NCBI GenBank assembly: GCA_002197545.1
Contig: NFUO01000515.1
Span: forward strand, 1 to 50,092
Length of the DNA: 50,092 nt
From: Acidobacteria subdivision 2 bacterium RH1 MAG20
Lineage (GTDB): Bacteria > Acidobacteriota > Terriglobia > Terriglobales > Acidobacteriaceae
Reading direction: 5' to 3'
Below, piece by piece: positions 24,845 through 34,495 of this stretch. Made by a program: the position numbers and the translations under genes. A model generated the notes under the pieces. The model was not told where the DNA came from, did no database searches, and saw nothing but the letters and a program-made list of their open reading frames with translations. Position 1 is the first letter of the stretch. Each line of letters begins with the position of its first letter.

Positions 24845-26200
24845 TCAGCTCAATTCATTGACTAACTGTCGAAATACCTGTCCGCGATGCTCATAATTCT
24901 CAAACTGATCAAAACTGGAGCAGGCAGGTGCCAGCAGAACCACATCCCCAGCCAGAGCAGCCTTCGCCACCTCGGCCACAGCAGCCTGCATCGTCTCCGC
25001 TGAGACTATCTTCACCACTCCCTGCAACTGGCGCTCAATCTTTTCGGCGGCTGAACCAATCGTATAAACAATCTTCACCCGTTCCTTCAGCAGCTCAGCC
25101 ATTGCCGCGTAGTCGGAGTTCTTATCTTTGCCGCCCAAAATCAAATGCACCCCACCCGTAAAGGAAGCTACGGCCTTCATCGCCGCATCTACATTCGTCG
25201 CCTTGGAGTCGTTATAGAAGTCCACTCCATGCAAGCTTCGTACAAACTCCAGCCGATGCTCTACGCCTTGGAAACCGGAAATCGAGGCCCGAATCTTCTC
25301 CGCCGGAATCCCCGCCAGCCGCGCCGCGCATACCGCTGCCAGCACATTCTCTACATTGTGCGCACCCTTTAACGTGATCTCTGCTACAGGCATCACCGGT
25401 TCGGCCTTCGTACCTTCTTTGGCAACAAAGAAGATGCTCTCGCCATGGACAAATGCGCCCTGCTTCACAGGCCGCCGAGCGCTGAACCAGTAGACCTGCG
25501 CTCGTGTCTTCGCCGCCACCATCTGGGTCGGCTTGTCCTCGGCGTTCAGAACCAGAAAGTCGCTGGCCTCCTGCCGCTCCGTAATTCTGGTCTTGGCGGC
25601 TGCGTAGTTCTCAAAATTTCCATGCCGGTCCAAATGATCTGGGGTGATATTCAGCACGACTGCAATCCACGGATGAAACTCCTCGACCGTCTCCAGTTGA
25701 AAGCTCGAAACCTCCAGAACGCTCACCGTGTCCGCCGTGCTCTTTGCCACCAGGTCAATCACAGGCAACCCGATATTCCCGCCGACGAGTGTGGGGCCAC
25801 CCGCTTCGGTAAATATCTTGCCCAGCAGACTCGTTGTGGTCGTCTTGCCATTCGACCCCGTAATCGCCACCACCTTCCCTTTAAGAAAGCGGCTGGCCAA
25901 CTCCAACTCGCCAATCACAGGCAGGCCAAACGCCTGCACCTGCTTCACTTCGGGAGTATCCATGGGTACCCCCGGCGACACCACGATCAAGTCCTGCCGC
26001 CGGAAGGTCAGCAGCCCGTGCCCACCCGACTCCACCATAATTCCCGCCTCCAGCAGCGCGGGGATCTCCTTCGCCAGCGCCTCCGCGCTCCGCGTATCGC
26101 TTACCGTCACCTGCGCGCCCTGCTGGCGGAGAAACAGCGCAGATGATAGCCCGCTTTTGCCTAACCCCACCACCAAAACCCGTTTATTTTTCAGATCCAT
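24845..26200 (-). CDS. murD: UDP-N-acetylmuramoyl-L-alanine--D-glutamate ligase MurD
   Basis: MurD adds D-Glu to UDP-MurNAc-L-Ala in the cytoplasm. The 451-residue ligase has the N-terminal Rossmann-like domain (KRVLVVGLGKSGLSSALFL), the ATP site AITGSNGKTTTTSLLGKI, the Mur ligase motifs LNITPDHLDRHGNFENYAAAK and VEHRLEFVRSLHGVDFYNDS (in part), and LLAPACSSFDQFENYEHRG near the C-terminus. All are typical of MurD rather than MurC/E/F. It lies 19 bp downstream of mraY and 35 bp upstream of ftsW. Confidence 0.97.
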   Translation of the reverse strand: MDLKNKRVLVVGLGKSGLSSALFLRQQGAQVTVSDTRSAEALAKEIPALLEAGIMVESGGHGLLTFRRQDLIVVSPGVPMDTPEVKQVQAFGLPVIGELELASRFLKGKVVAITGSNGKTTTTSLLGKIFTEAGGPTLVGGNIGLPVIDLVAKSTADTVSVLEVSSFQLETVEEFHPWIAVVLNITPDHLDRHGNFENYAAAKTRITERQEASDFLVLNAEDKPTQMVAAKTRAQVYWFSARRPVKQGAFVHGESIFFVAKEGTKAEPVMPVAEITLKGAHNVENVLAAVCAARLAGIPAEKIRASISGFQGVEHRLEFVRSLHGVDFYNDSKATNVDAAMKAVASFTGGVHLILGGKDKNSDYAAMAELLKERVKIVYTIGSAAEKIERQLQGVVKIVSAETMQAAVAEVAKAALAGDVVLLAPACSSFDQFENYEHRGQVFRQLVNELS

Positions 26201-26219
26201 AAATCTTCCTATTCCAAGC

Positions 26220-27356
26220 TCACCGCAACTTCAACGTCGTCAAAGCAAACAGCGCAAACACCAGCGCCATAATCCAGAACCGCGCAATCACTTTCGACTC
26301 CGACCACCCCATCAGCTCAAAATGATGATGCAGCGGGGCCATCTTGAAGATGCGTTTCCCATTGCGCAACTTATAGCTCCCAACCTGGAGCATCACGCTC
26401 ACTGCCTCCAGAATAAACACCCCGCCGATAAATGGCAGCAGCAACTCCTGCTTAATCACCACAGCCACCGTGCCAATCGCCCCGCCCAGCGCAAGGCTCC
26501 CAACATCGCCCATAAAGATCTCCGCAGGATGAGCGTTGTACCAAAGGAAGCCGATGCTCGCCCCCACCATCGCCCCGCAGAATACGGTCAACTCGCTAAC
26601 CAGCGGCATCCGCTGCAGTTCCAGATAATCGGCGAAGACTACATTCGCGCTCACATAAGTCAGCACCGTTAACGCGCCCGCGGCAATAATCGTGCACCCG
26701 ATCGCCAAACCATCCAGACCGTCCGTAAGGTTCACCGCGTTGCTCGAACCCGCAATCACAAGCATCACAAACGCAAGGAAGCCTATATAAGCCAGCCACC
26801 AGAGATGCGGCATATGCAGCAGACTATCGATCACCAGATCAGGACGAACCCGCTTCGCAAACGGCACTACCAGCCTGGTCGAATAGTTGCCGTGCGTCTC
26901 CATGACGACCAGCGCCACGGCCACTCCGCCGCTTACCAGAAACTGCAATCCTAGCTTCGCCCATGCCGTCAGCCCCTGATTTCTGCGATGCACTACCTTG
27001 ATGTAGTCATCCGCAAACCCAATCGCGCCAAAGGCCAGCGTCGACGACATCACCAGCCACACCAGCGGATTGGATAGATCAGACCACAACAGCGTCGGCA
27101 CCAGAATCGATATCAGAATCAGCACACCGCCCATCGTCGGCGTCCCGCTCTTCTTCCGGTGCGACTGCGGCCCCTCTTCGCGGATGTACTGCCCAATCTG
27201 AAACTCGCGCAACTTCTCAATCACATACGGCCCCATCAGCAAGCCAATCAGCAGCGCCGTCAGGCTCGCGAGTACCGTACGAAGTGTCAGGTAGCGAAAG
27301 ATGCGAAAGAGGCGAAAATAAGGGAACAACTTCTGATAGAGCAACCAATAGAGCAA
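26220..27356 (-). CDS. mraY: Phospho-N-acetylmuramoyl-pentapeptide transferase MraY
   Basis: MraY transfers phospho-MurNAc-pentapeptide to undecaprenyl phosphate, forming lipid I at the inner membrane. The 378-residue protein has about ten helices. KKSGTPTMGGVLIL, FGAIGFADDYIKV (the Asp-Asp Mg site), NAVNLTDGLDGLAIG (the NxxNxxDGxDGL motif) and APLHHHFELMGW (the HHH motif) are all present. The start is TTG 27356 with GGAG five bases upstream; no ATG lies near the expected N-terminus. A 169-bp gap separates it from murF, the largest gap between murE and murG, and may hold an internal promoter. Confidence 0.97.
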   Translation of the reverse strand: MLYWLLYQKLFPYFRLFRIFRYLTLRTVLASLTALLIGLLMGPYVIEKLREFQIGQYIREEGPQSHRKKSGTPTMGGVLILISILVPTLLWSDLSNPLVWLVMSSTLAFGAIGFADDYIKVVHRRNQGLTAWAKLGLQFLVSGGVAVALVVMETHGNYSTRLVVPFAKRVRPDLVIDSLLHMPHLWWLAYIGFLAFVMLVIAGSSNAVNLTDGLDGLAIGCTIIAAGALTVLTYVSANVVFADYLELQRMPLVSELTVFCGAMVGASIGFLWYNAHPAEIFMGDVGSLALGGAIGTVAVVIKQELLLPFIGGVFILEAVSVMLQVGSYKLRNGKRIFKMAPLHHHFELMGWSESKVIARFWIMALVFALFALTTLKLR

Positions 27357-27525
27357 AACGTCTCCGCCTTCGATTCAAGATCGGGAATCAGCGGCCGCTA
27401 CATCCGAACCGCAAACTAACCGCTATCTTAACAGGCGTTCGCCCGCTTACGGCGCGGCATTTTCCTATGCGAACCAAAGAGCATTCCGTTTCTCCATACC
27501 AAGCACCGTTCCAGTCAGGCAGGAA

Positions 27526-28905
27526 TTATGAAGTCAAACCTACCAAAGCCCGCTCCAGCCTTACTCCTCGCGATGCCTTTAGCAACAAAGCATCTCCTGC
27601 TTGCACATTCGTCTGCAACCACTTACCAGCAGCCTCCGCGTCAGTCACAAACACCGCATCCACCCCACCTGCCCGAGCAGCCTTTACTATCGACTCGGCC
27701 AGTCCACGCACTCCAACCACCATCGTCACGTCACGCTCCGCCATCCGGCGTCCACAAGCGGCATGAAGCGCCTCTCCCTCCGGCCCAAGCTCCAGCATCT
27801 CTCCAGCCACCACAATATGCCGGTCGCCAGGCATTGCCATCAACGCATCCACCATCGCATCCAGCGCTCGCGGATTCGAGTTGTAGCAATCGTTGATAAG
27901 CGTTGCTCCCCGCCACTCCACTACCTCGCCACGCTTGTCACCAGCGCGCATCTCGCCCACTGCCGCAGCGCATTCGCCAAGCGCCATGCCGCTCCGCAAT
28001 CCCGTCGCAATCGCCGCCAGCGCATTCGGAACATTATGCCGTCCCAGCATCCGCAACTGCACGCTGGCCCGCTCTCCATGCGCCTCCACGGTAAAGACCA
28101 CGCCCTCCGCTCCAACCTCAGCTACGTGTACGGCCCGTACTTCAGCGCCCTCGTTCAATCCATAGAAAACCGCACACTCACCCAGTCCCCTTCCAAAGGA
28201 TGCCACGTAGTTATCATCAAAATTCAGCACCGCCACGCCATCGGTCGGCAGCGCCTCAATCAGTTCATACTTTGCCCGAGCAATCCCGGCAATCCCATCA
28301 GGGAAGAACTCCAGATGCACCGGTCCCACATTCGAGACGACGGCCCAATCCGGCTCCGCAATCTTCGCGAGAGCGGCAATCTCTCCGGCATGGTTCATGC
28401 CCATCTCGATCACCGCAACCTCATGCTCCCGCTCCAATTTCAATAACTGCAATGGCAATCCAAACCCATTATTCAGATTTCCCTGCGACTTCAGCACCTT
28501 GAATCGCGCCGACAATACCTGCGCCACAGCCTCCTTCGTCGTCGTCTTTCCCGTCGAGCCGGTCACGCCGATGACTCGACCGCTCCACTCGCGCCGCACC
28601 GCATGGGCCAGCTTCTGCAGCGCCAGTAATACGCAGTCTTCGCAGTCAGACACCTGCAATAACTTTGTCTCGTCCACCTCGGCGGGCACCACCCATCGAT
28701 TGCTCACCACTGCCGCGACAGCGCCATCGGCAAGCGCCGTTGCCACATAATCGTGCCCATCCAGCCGCCCACCCCTTACGGCAAAAAATAGATCGCCTGC
28801 GCCAATCGTCCGCGAGTCAATCGAATATCCCGATGCCGCGAGCGATGTGTCAAACTCCCCATCCGCATGAATCCAATCCGCCACCTGCCCCAGTGTCAAC
28901 TTCAT
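27526..28905 (-). CDS. murF: UDP-N-acetylmuramoyl-tripeptide--D-alanyl-D-alanine ligase MurF
   Basis: MurF adds D-Ala-D-Ala to the UDP-MurNAc-tripeptide. The 459-residue enzyme has the N-terminal substrate domain (SIDSRTIGAGDLFFAVRG), ATP site VIGVTGSTGKTTTKEAVAQ, EMGMNHAGEIAALAKIA typical of MurF, LMLRMLGRHNVPNALAA in the middle, and LINDCYNSNPRALDAMVDAL plus VAGEMLELG in the C-terminal domain. The ATG overlaps the murE stop (ATGA, 28902-28905), so translation is coupled to murE. Confidence 0.97.
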   Translation of the reverse strand: MKLTLGQVADWIHADGEFDTSLAASGYSIDSRTIGAGDLFFAVRGGRLDGHDYVATALADGAVAAVVSNRWVVPAEVDETKLLQVSDCEDCVLLALQKLAHAVRREWSGRVIGVTGSTGKTTTKEAVAQVLSARFKVLKSQGNLNNGFGLPLQLLKLEREHEVAVIEMGMNHAGEIAALAKIAEPDWAVVSNVGPVHLEFFPDGIAGIARAKYELIEALPTDGVAVLNFDDNYVASFGRGLGECAVFYGLNEGAEVRAVHVAEVGAEGVVFTVEAHGERASVQLRMLGRHNVPNALAAIATGLRSGMALGECAAAVGEMRAGDKRGEVVEWRGATLINDCYNSNPRALDAMVDALMAMPGDRHIVVAGEMLELGPEGEALHAACGRRMAERDVTMVVGVRGLAESIVKAARAGGVDAVFVTDAEAAGKWLQTNVQAGDALLLKASRGVRLERALVGLTS

Positions 28906-30395
28906 CCAATCTCCTTCAAAACCCCGGCAGCCACAGCCACATCATCAAACGGCACTGTTCTATCTCGCAGAACCTGCACCTTCTCGTGACCCTTGCCTGC
29001 CAGCAGCACAATATCTCCGGTTCGTGCCGAGCGAATCGCAATCTCAATTGCTCCCGCACGATCTTCTTCTACGATGCAAGTCGTTCCCGTCGCAGTTACA
29101 CCCGCTAAAGTCTCTTCGATAATCGCTATCGGTTCTTCGCTGCGTGGATTATCGCTAGTCAACACAACCAGGTCGCTCCCCTCGCCTGCAACCCGCCCCA
29201 TCCGTGGCCGCTTCGTCCGGTCCCGGTCCCCGCCGCACCCAAACAGCGTAATCACCCGCCCGGCGCGCTCTTTCACTAACTCACGTGCCAGCGTAATTAG
29301 ATTGCGTAAAGCATCGTCCGTATGCGCATAGTCCACCACCACCGTAATGCCTGTCTCTCCCGAAGGCACCACCTCAAACCGCCCCGGCACCTGCGCACCT
29401 GCAGTAGCTCCCGCAACAATCTCGTCCAGCGTCAGTCCGCGAGCCCAAGCCGCCGCACTCGCCGCAAGCAGATTATAAACATTTACCCGGCCTGTCAGCG
29501 GAGACCGCATCTCGACCGTGCCAGCAGGGGTCATCATCCGAAACCGCGTTTCCCCCGCAAGCATCCTGACATTCTCGGAACGGAATTCACCTCTACCCTC
29601 TATTCCATACCGCAACACCTGCGACTTCTCCGCAAGAATCGCCAGCCGTTTACCGTAACCATCATCCGCATTCACCACCGCCACCCGTGGCGGCGGCGTA
29701 CCCACGCCCTCAAACAACCGAGCCTTCGCCGCAAAATAAGCCTCCATCGTTACGTGATAATCCAGGTGGTCCTGCGTCAGATTCGTAAAGATGGCTACAT
29801 CTACCGGCAGACCCCACACGCGCTCCTGCTCCAGCGCATGAGACGACATCTCCATCACCGCCTCCGTCGCACCCGTCTCAATCCCATCCGCAAAGATACC
29901 CAGCACATCGCGAGATTCCGGTGTCGTATGCGGAGACACCCGCACCTCATCTCCTACATGCGTCTCAATCGTCCCAATCAGCACGCAAGTCCGCCGTACA
30001 CTCCGCAACATCGCCTCCAGCAGAAATGCAGTAGTCGTCTTGCCATTTGTCCCCGTAACCGCACTCAAGGCCAACCGTCGTTCCGGATGTCCCATCACCG
30101 TCACGCTTATCTCAGCGAGAGCCCGTCGCCCATGCGCCACCAGCGCTGCGGCAATCGACGCATGTTCCCGTCGCAGGTCTTCATAAGCCTTACGCGAGTC
30201 CGTCACCACAGCAGCCGCACCCTGCGCAATCGCTGCCTCTATATATCGATTCCCATCGGTAGCCCCACCCCGCATCGCAACAAAAACATCGCCGCGCCCC
30301 ACCCTCCGCGAGTCATACTCAACACCAGCAACCTCCACCGGAGAACTCGCGCTCTCCTCTACCCCAACATCCGCTATAGCATCCATCCACCGCAT
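28902..30395 (-). CDS. murE: UDP-N-acetylmuramoyl-tripeptide synthetase MurE, meso-DAP type
   Basis: MurE adds the third amino acid to UDP-MurNAc-L-Ala-D-Glu. The 497-residue ligase has ATP site AVTGTNGKTTTAFLLEAML, MEMSSHALEQERVWG, FTNLTQDHLDYHVTMEAYF and VVDYAHTDDALRNLI. The motif LTSDNPRSEEP contains DNPR, the signature of enzymes that use meso-diaminopimelate rather than L-lysine, so the wall is probably of the Gram-negative DAP type. It overlaps murF by 4 bases and lies 41 bp downstream of ftsI. Confidence 0.97.
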   Translation of the reverse strand: MRWMDAIADVGVEESASSPVEVAGVEYDSRRVGRGDVFVAMRGGATDGNRYIEAAIAQGAAAVVTDSRKAYEDLRREHASIAAALVAHGRRALAEISVTVMGHPERRLALSAVTGTNGKTTTAFLLEAMLRSVRRTCVLIGTIETHVGDEVRVSPHTTPESRDVLGIFADGIETGATEAVMEMSSHALEQERVWGLPVDVAIFTNLTQDHLDYHVTMEAYFAAKARLFEGVGTPPPRVAVVNADDGYGKRLAILAEKSQVLRYGIEGRGEFRSENVRMLAGETRFRMMTPAGTVEMRSPLTGRVNVYNLLAASAAAWARGLTLDEIVAGATAGAQVPGRFEVVPSGETGITVVVDYAHTDDALRNLITLARELVKERAGRVITLFGCGGDRDRTKRPRMGRVAGEGSDLVVLTSDNPRSEEPIAIIEETLAGVTATGTTCIVEEDRAGAIEIAIRSARTGDIVLLAGKGHEKVQVLRDRTVPFDDVAVAAGVLKEIG

Positions 30396-30436
30396 ATAAA
30401 TCGATTCTAAGCCGCCACAAATCTCCGGCCACGCCT

Positions 30437-32788
30437 CTATCGCGTGAACCGGACGACAATCTCCGTTCCACTCGGCACCATCGTCCCCGCCACTGGCACC
30501 TGTTCCCGGGCCAGACCACTCCCTACAGGCTTTACTCGCAGACCCACCGCATCCGCCCGCTCTACAGCCGACCGCAACCCCACTCCCTCAAAGGAAGGCA
30601 CGGCCACGCGCTTACTCGCATCCACCAGGACATCGCTGCCTCCCTTCGCCTGTGTCGCTGGTACGGTATTGGTAGGCGTCAGCCGTGCAGTCTCCCCAGC
30701 CGCAGCATCCGGCATAGTTGAACTTGTCCCGCCACTAGCTTTGAACGCCGCCAGCACCTTTGCCGACAGCAAGCTAATGATCTCCGGGGTTTTTTTCTTC
30801 TCAGCAACCCTCGTTTCCGCTCCAGCAGTTTTATCCGCAGACATATCCGAGGAATCCGTCTGCGGAGCCGCAGCCGGATTCCGCAACGGATCGTCCGCTG
30901 GTAAATTATTTGCATCATCAAACATCGCCGTTAAATCCGCTGTGCTGTCCGCCGGAGCATCGTCGGCCAGATCACTCTCTGTCAGCGTCTGCGTCGTCTT
31001 CTTCGTCGTTACCGGCTGATCATGCGGCACTCCGAGATACTCCAGTACCTCCTGCGCCACCTCGGCAAATACCGGCGCGCTCACTGCCGTCCCATATCTG
31101 CTGCCTACTGTCGGCGTGTCGATGATGACCGTCACGGAGACGGCCGGATTGCTCACCGGCGCAAATCCTGCGAAGCTCGCAACCAGTTTTGTGTGCGAGT
31201 ACGTATGCGTTTCGGGATCGATCTTCTGCGCTGTACCTGTCTTTCCAGCCGAACTATATCCATTCAACGCAGCAGGTATACCGGAGCCATAGAGCACAAT
31301 TCCCTGCATCATCTTCCGCATCTTCGCCGACGTCAGCTCCGAAATCACGCGATGCGCCCCATCCGGCAGCGTCTCCGGCAACTCGTTCTCGGGATGGAAT
31401 GCCACTGGCTTCAATCTTGGATCACCCTTCATCTCATTGGTCGAATTCAGCAGGATGTGTGGCGGCAGATACACCCCGCCATTTGCAATTGTGCTCACCA
31501 TAGTTACAAGCTGAACAGGAGTCACGCCGACCTCCTGCCCAATCGCGAGCGACCCAATGCTCGTCGCACCCCATCGGTTCGGTGGTCGCAGCAGTCCACG
31601 CGTCTCGCTCGGCAATTCGATTCCCGACCGGTCGCCAAAACCGTATCCCTTCATATATTTGTAAAATTTATCCGGCCCCAGCTTCAGCGCCATCTTCACC
31701 GCGGCCACGTCGCTCGATTTTTCGAGCGCCCGGTGTATCGTTATCTTGCCCATGTGGCCGTCGGAGACGTCGTCATGAATCGTGCGGCCAAATAATGTAA
31801 TCGATCCACCCTGGCAGTCCACAATGTCATCCGGTTCCACTCCTGCGGCATCCACCGCCGCCGAGTACGTCACCAGTTTGAATGTCGAGCCCGGCTCATA
31901 CACGTCGCTCACCGCCAGGTCGGTCAACGAGCCCGGCTGCATGTGGCGGGAATCATTCGGATTGAATCGTGGAGAGATGGCCAGCGCGAGAATCTGGCCC
32001 GTGTGCGGGTCCTGCACCACCACCGTTCCGTGCAGCGCCTTCACCTTCGCCATCTGCGCATCCAGCGCCCGCTCCGCCATGTACTGTATGTTCGCGTCGA
32101 CCGTCAGCACGAGATTCTCACCCGGCAGCGGCTGGCTCTCTTCGCTTCCCAGCACATGCCGTTTCGCATCGAGCGCCGTCAGCATATGCCCCGGCGTTCC
32201 GTGCATATCATCGTCAAACTCAAGCTCCAGCCCACCCAGCCCCTTATCGTCCGTACCTACATAACCCAGCACCTGCGCCGCCAGATCGTTGTTCGGATAA
32301 AACCGCTTGAACTCCTTCTGAAAATAAACTCCCTTCAGATTCAATTCACGAACCCGTTCCGCAGTGTCCCGGTCAAGCCTTCTCGCTACCCATGCAAAAT
32401 TCCTCGATGCATTGAAGCGGGCCAGCATCCGATTCTTTGACGTAAAGCTGTCTGCCGGATCGGAGTGAACGACCTCAGACAAAATCTCCGCTGCATTTTC
32501 CTTGTTGTCCCCAAGCTCTGACGGAACCGCATACACGCTGTCCACCAGCACCGTCATCGCCAATTCGCGCAGATTGCGGTCATACAGCATCCCGCGCCGC
32601 GGAGCCACCTCAAAAGTCCGCTGCTGCTGCTGCGCCGCCCGGCGCACGAACTCCGAGTGTCGCACCACCTGCACCCATGCCAGCCGCAACATAATCAATC
32701 CCACCCAGAAGCAGAAAAAAAGCGTCACGTAGACGAAACGGATTCTCCGTATCGGAGCCGTCAACGTCTGCCGTGGCGCCTGCTTCAT
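30437..32788 (-). CDS. ftsI: Class B penicillin-binding protein FtsI (PBP3-like) with PASTA domain
   Basis: This is the septal transpeptidase of 783 residues. An N-terminal membrane anchor (about residues 18-42) is followed by the PBP dimer domain (RRGMLYDRNLRELA) and the transpeptidase domain. Active-site motifs are Ser301-xx-Lys304 in EPGSTFKLVT, Ser358-Ser-Asp360 in ALEKSSDVAAVK (SxN in most FtsI), and Lys516-Thr-Gly in AGKTGTAQK. After the domain (about residue 590) comes a 110-residue Asp/Ala/Thr-rich linker and then one PASTA domain (about 715-783, VAVPSFEGVGLRSAVERADA). It is longer than E. coli FtsI (588 residues). It works with FtsW, encoded downstream, and FtsL, encoded just upstream. 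Confidence 0.96.
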   Translation of the reverse strand: MKQAPRQTLTAPIRRIRFVYVTLFFCFWVGLIMLRLAWVQVVRHSEFVRRAAQQQQRTFEVAPRRGMLYDRNLRELAMTVLVDSVYAVPSELGDNKENAAEILSEVVHSDPADSFTSKNRMLARFNASRNFAWVARRLDRDTAERVRELNLKGVYFQKEFKRFYPNNDLAAQVLGYVGTDDKGLGGLELEFDDDMHGTPGHMLTALDAKRHVLGSEESQPLPGENLVLTVDANIQYMAERALDAQMAKVKALHGTVVVQDPHTGQILALAISPRFNPNDSRHMQPGSLTDLAVSDVYEPGSTFKLVTYSAAVDAAGVEPDDIVDCQGGSITLFGRTIHDDVSDGHMGKITIHRALEKSSDVAAVKMALKLGPDKFYKYMKGYGFGDRSGIELPSETRGLLRPPNRWGATSIGSLAIGQEVGVTPVQLVTMVSTIANGGVYLPPHILLNSTNEMKGDPRLKPVAFHPENELPETLPDGAHRVISELTSAKMRKMMQGIVLYGSGIPAALNGYSSAGKTGTAQKIDPETHTYSHTKLVASFAGFAPVSNPAVSVTVIIDTPTVGSRYGTAVSAPVFAEVAQEVLEYLGVPHDQPVTTKKTTQTLTESDLADDAPADSTADLTAMFDDANNLPADDPLRNPAAAPQTDSSDMSADKTAGAETRVAEKKKTPEIISLLSAKVLAAFKASGGTSSTMPDAAAGETARLTPTNTVPATQAKGGSDVLVDASKRVAVPSFEGVGLRSAVERADAVGLRVKPVGSGLAREQVPVAGTMVPSGTEIVVRFTR

Positions 32789-32837
32789 ACTTCTGTTAAC
32801 TCCCGCTCCGTATGCCTGTTATTGCCTTATTTCTATC

Positions 32838-33368
32838 CTACTGCCCCACAAACCGCGGAGCATGGGCCTGCGCCAATACCGGATCATTCGAATTCATATC
32901 GATTCCATCCGGCCGCACCACCTGTCCTGGCTGAGGGACATTCAGCCCAAGCTGCTTCGCAAGCATATCGATCCGGCCTGGATCGATAAGTTCAGCCTCC
33001 GTCAACCGAAGCTGCCGGTTCTGCTCGTTGAGCTGCTCCACCTGGGCCTTCTGCGTCTCGATGTTGTAGCCAATCTCAATCGCCGAAAAGTGCTGCCAGA
33101 CGTAAACCATCACCAGCACGAACAGAACGCTCATCACCGCCGCAAAAGTGCGCATCTCGCGCTTCCGCTCGGGATCGTCCGCCTTCACAATGCGGCTGTT
33201 ATCTATATGCTTCGTAAAGAAGACCTCGGGCGTAGGCCCACGCCGGGCTCTGCGCTGCGTCTCAAAGAGTTCACGGTTCCGCTCCGCCAGCGTTCCCGCG
33301 CGGCTCTGCGTCTTCCGCCGCGTCCCCATCATCTCGATCTGTTGTCCTGCTATCGCCGTCGCTGCCAT
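32838..33368 (-). CDS. ftsL: Cell division protein FtsL-like
   Basis: This 176-residue bitopic protein sits at the ftsL position between rsmH and ftsI. A basic cytoplasmic N-terminus of about 75 residues is followed by one membrane helix (about 80-100, TFAAVMSVLFVLVMVYVW). A periplasmic coiled coil comes next (QKAQVEQLNEQNRQLRLTEA), ending in the FtsL-type DPGRIDMLAKQLGLNVPQPG motif. FtsL binds FtsB and FtsQ and activates FtsWI. ATG 33368 (MAATAIAG) is chosen, with AGAGGTG just upstream; the frame is open 15 codons further. The long cytoplasmic region exceeds that of E. coli FtsL. FtsL proteins diverge strongly, so the name rests on structure and position. Confidence 0.85.
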   Translation of the reverse strand: MAATAIAGQQIEMMGTRRKTQSRAGTLAERNRELFETQRRARRGPTPEVFFTKHIDNSRIVKADDPERKREMRTFAAVMSVLFVLVMVYVWQHFSAIEIGYNIETQKAQVEQLNEQNRQLRLTEAELIDPGRIDMLAKQLGLNVPQPGQVVRPDGIDMNSNDPVLAQAHAPRFVGQ

Positions 33369-33565
33369 CGCGCACCTCTTAAGCCTGATAAAGCCTTCTG
33401 CCGCTCTCTTCAAAAATACGAACCGGGCCGGGATCGCTATTTGAAGGAAGGGATTTTTTGTTACAGAGTTGTCTTTCGCCTGAAAGAAGGTGGGACAACC
33501 CCGGCCCGATCACTCGTCGTTACATATTCAGCAACTTGCCTCCGAATAAGTAACCAATCCTGCTA

Positions 33566-34489
33566 CTAAATCTTCTGCACCGCCCGCATCTTTGCGCTCC
33601 TCGATCGCGGGTTTCTCATCTCTTCCTGCTCACCGGCCACAACCGGCTTCTTCGTCAAAACCTCATAGACTCTGTCCCGGCCAGCCTCACGAAACGCGTC
33701 TTTCACTAATCTGTCCTCCAGCGAGTGGAAGCTGATCAACACCAGCCTTCCTCCCGGCTTCAGCAGAGATGGCGCGCTCTCCAGCAGCGTCCTGATCTCT
33801 CCCAGCTCATCATTCACTCGAATTCGAAGCGCCTGAAAGGTCCGTGTAGCGGGGTGAATCTTGTCGCCTTTCATTGATGGGGCCGCGGCCGATACCACTC
33901 TGGCTAACTCCGCCGTCGTTGTAATCGGCCGGGCCCTCACAATGGCTCTGGCGATTCTCCGCGACCTCCTTTCCTCTCCGAATTCGTAAATCAGGTCGGC
34001 GAGCTCGTTTTCGTCCTCCTGATTTACCACTTGCTCGGCCGTCTCCCCACTGCGCGTATCCATCCGCATGTCCAGGGGGCCGTCTGACCGAAAACTGAAT
34101 CCTCTATGCGCCTCGTCCAGTTGCAGGCTGCTCACGCCAAAATCAGCAAGCAGGCCATCCAGACTTCCCGGCTCAATCAGGCTCGAAGCCTCCGAAAACG
34201 CCCTCGGCTCAAACACCACCTCCGGCATCTCGCTGCCAAGCTCGGCCCTTACTTTCTCAAGCCTCGCTTTGGCTGCTTCCATCGCCTGCGGGTCGCGGTC
34301 AAAGCAGATCAACCTGCCCTTCGCGCCCAGCCTCTTCGCAATCGCTGAAGAGTGCCCAGCCAGCCCCAGCGTCGCGTCAACATAGACCCCGCCAGGCCGC
34401 ACATTCAAATACTCCAAAGCTTCATCTAAAAGAACCGGCACATGTTGCATCTTTCGCACCACGCGCTCTCCCTGGGGAGACTCTTCCAT
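33566..34489 (-). CDS. rsmH: 16S rRNA (cytosine(1402)-N(4))-methyltransferase RsmH (MraW)
   Basis: RsmH methylates N4 of C1402 in the ribosomal P site. The 307-residue SAM-dependent enzyme shows MQHVPVLLDEALEYLNVRPG at the start of the core, GVYVDATLGLAGHSSAI (SAM motif I), ICFDRDPQAMEAA, LLADFGVSSLQLDEAHRGFS, RGFSFRSDGPLDMRMD and LVLISFHSLEDRLVKDAF. A 13-residue extension precedes the core Met. It begins 6 bases after the mraZ stop, in the usual mraZ-rsmH-ftsL order. Confidence 0.97.
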   Translation of the reverse strand: MEESPQGERVVRKMQHVPVLLDEALEYLNVRPGGVYVDATLGLAGHSSAIAKRLGAKGRLICFDRDPQAMEAAKARLEKVRAELGSEMPEVVFEPRAFSEASSLIEPGSLDGLLADFGVSSLQLDEAHRGFSFRSDGPLDMRMDTRSGETAEQVVNQEDENELADLIYEFGEERRSRRIARAIVRARPITTTAELARVVSAAAPSMKGDKIHPATRTFQALRIRVNDELGEIRTLLESAPSLLKPGGRLVLISFHSLEDRLVKDAFREAGRDRVYEVLTKKPVVAGEQEEMRNPRSRSAKMRAVQKI

Positions 34490-34495
34490 TCCTGC

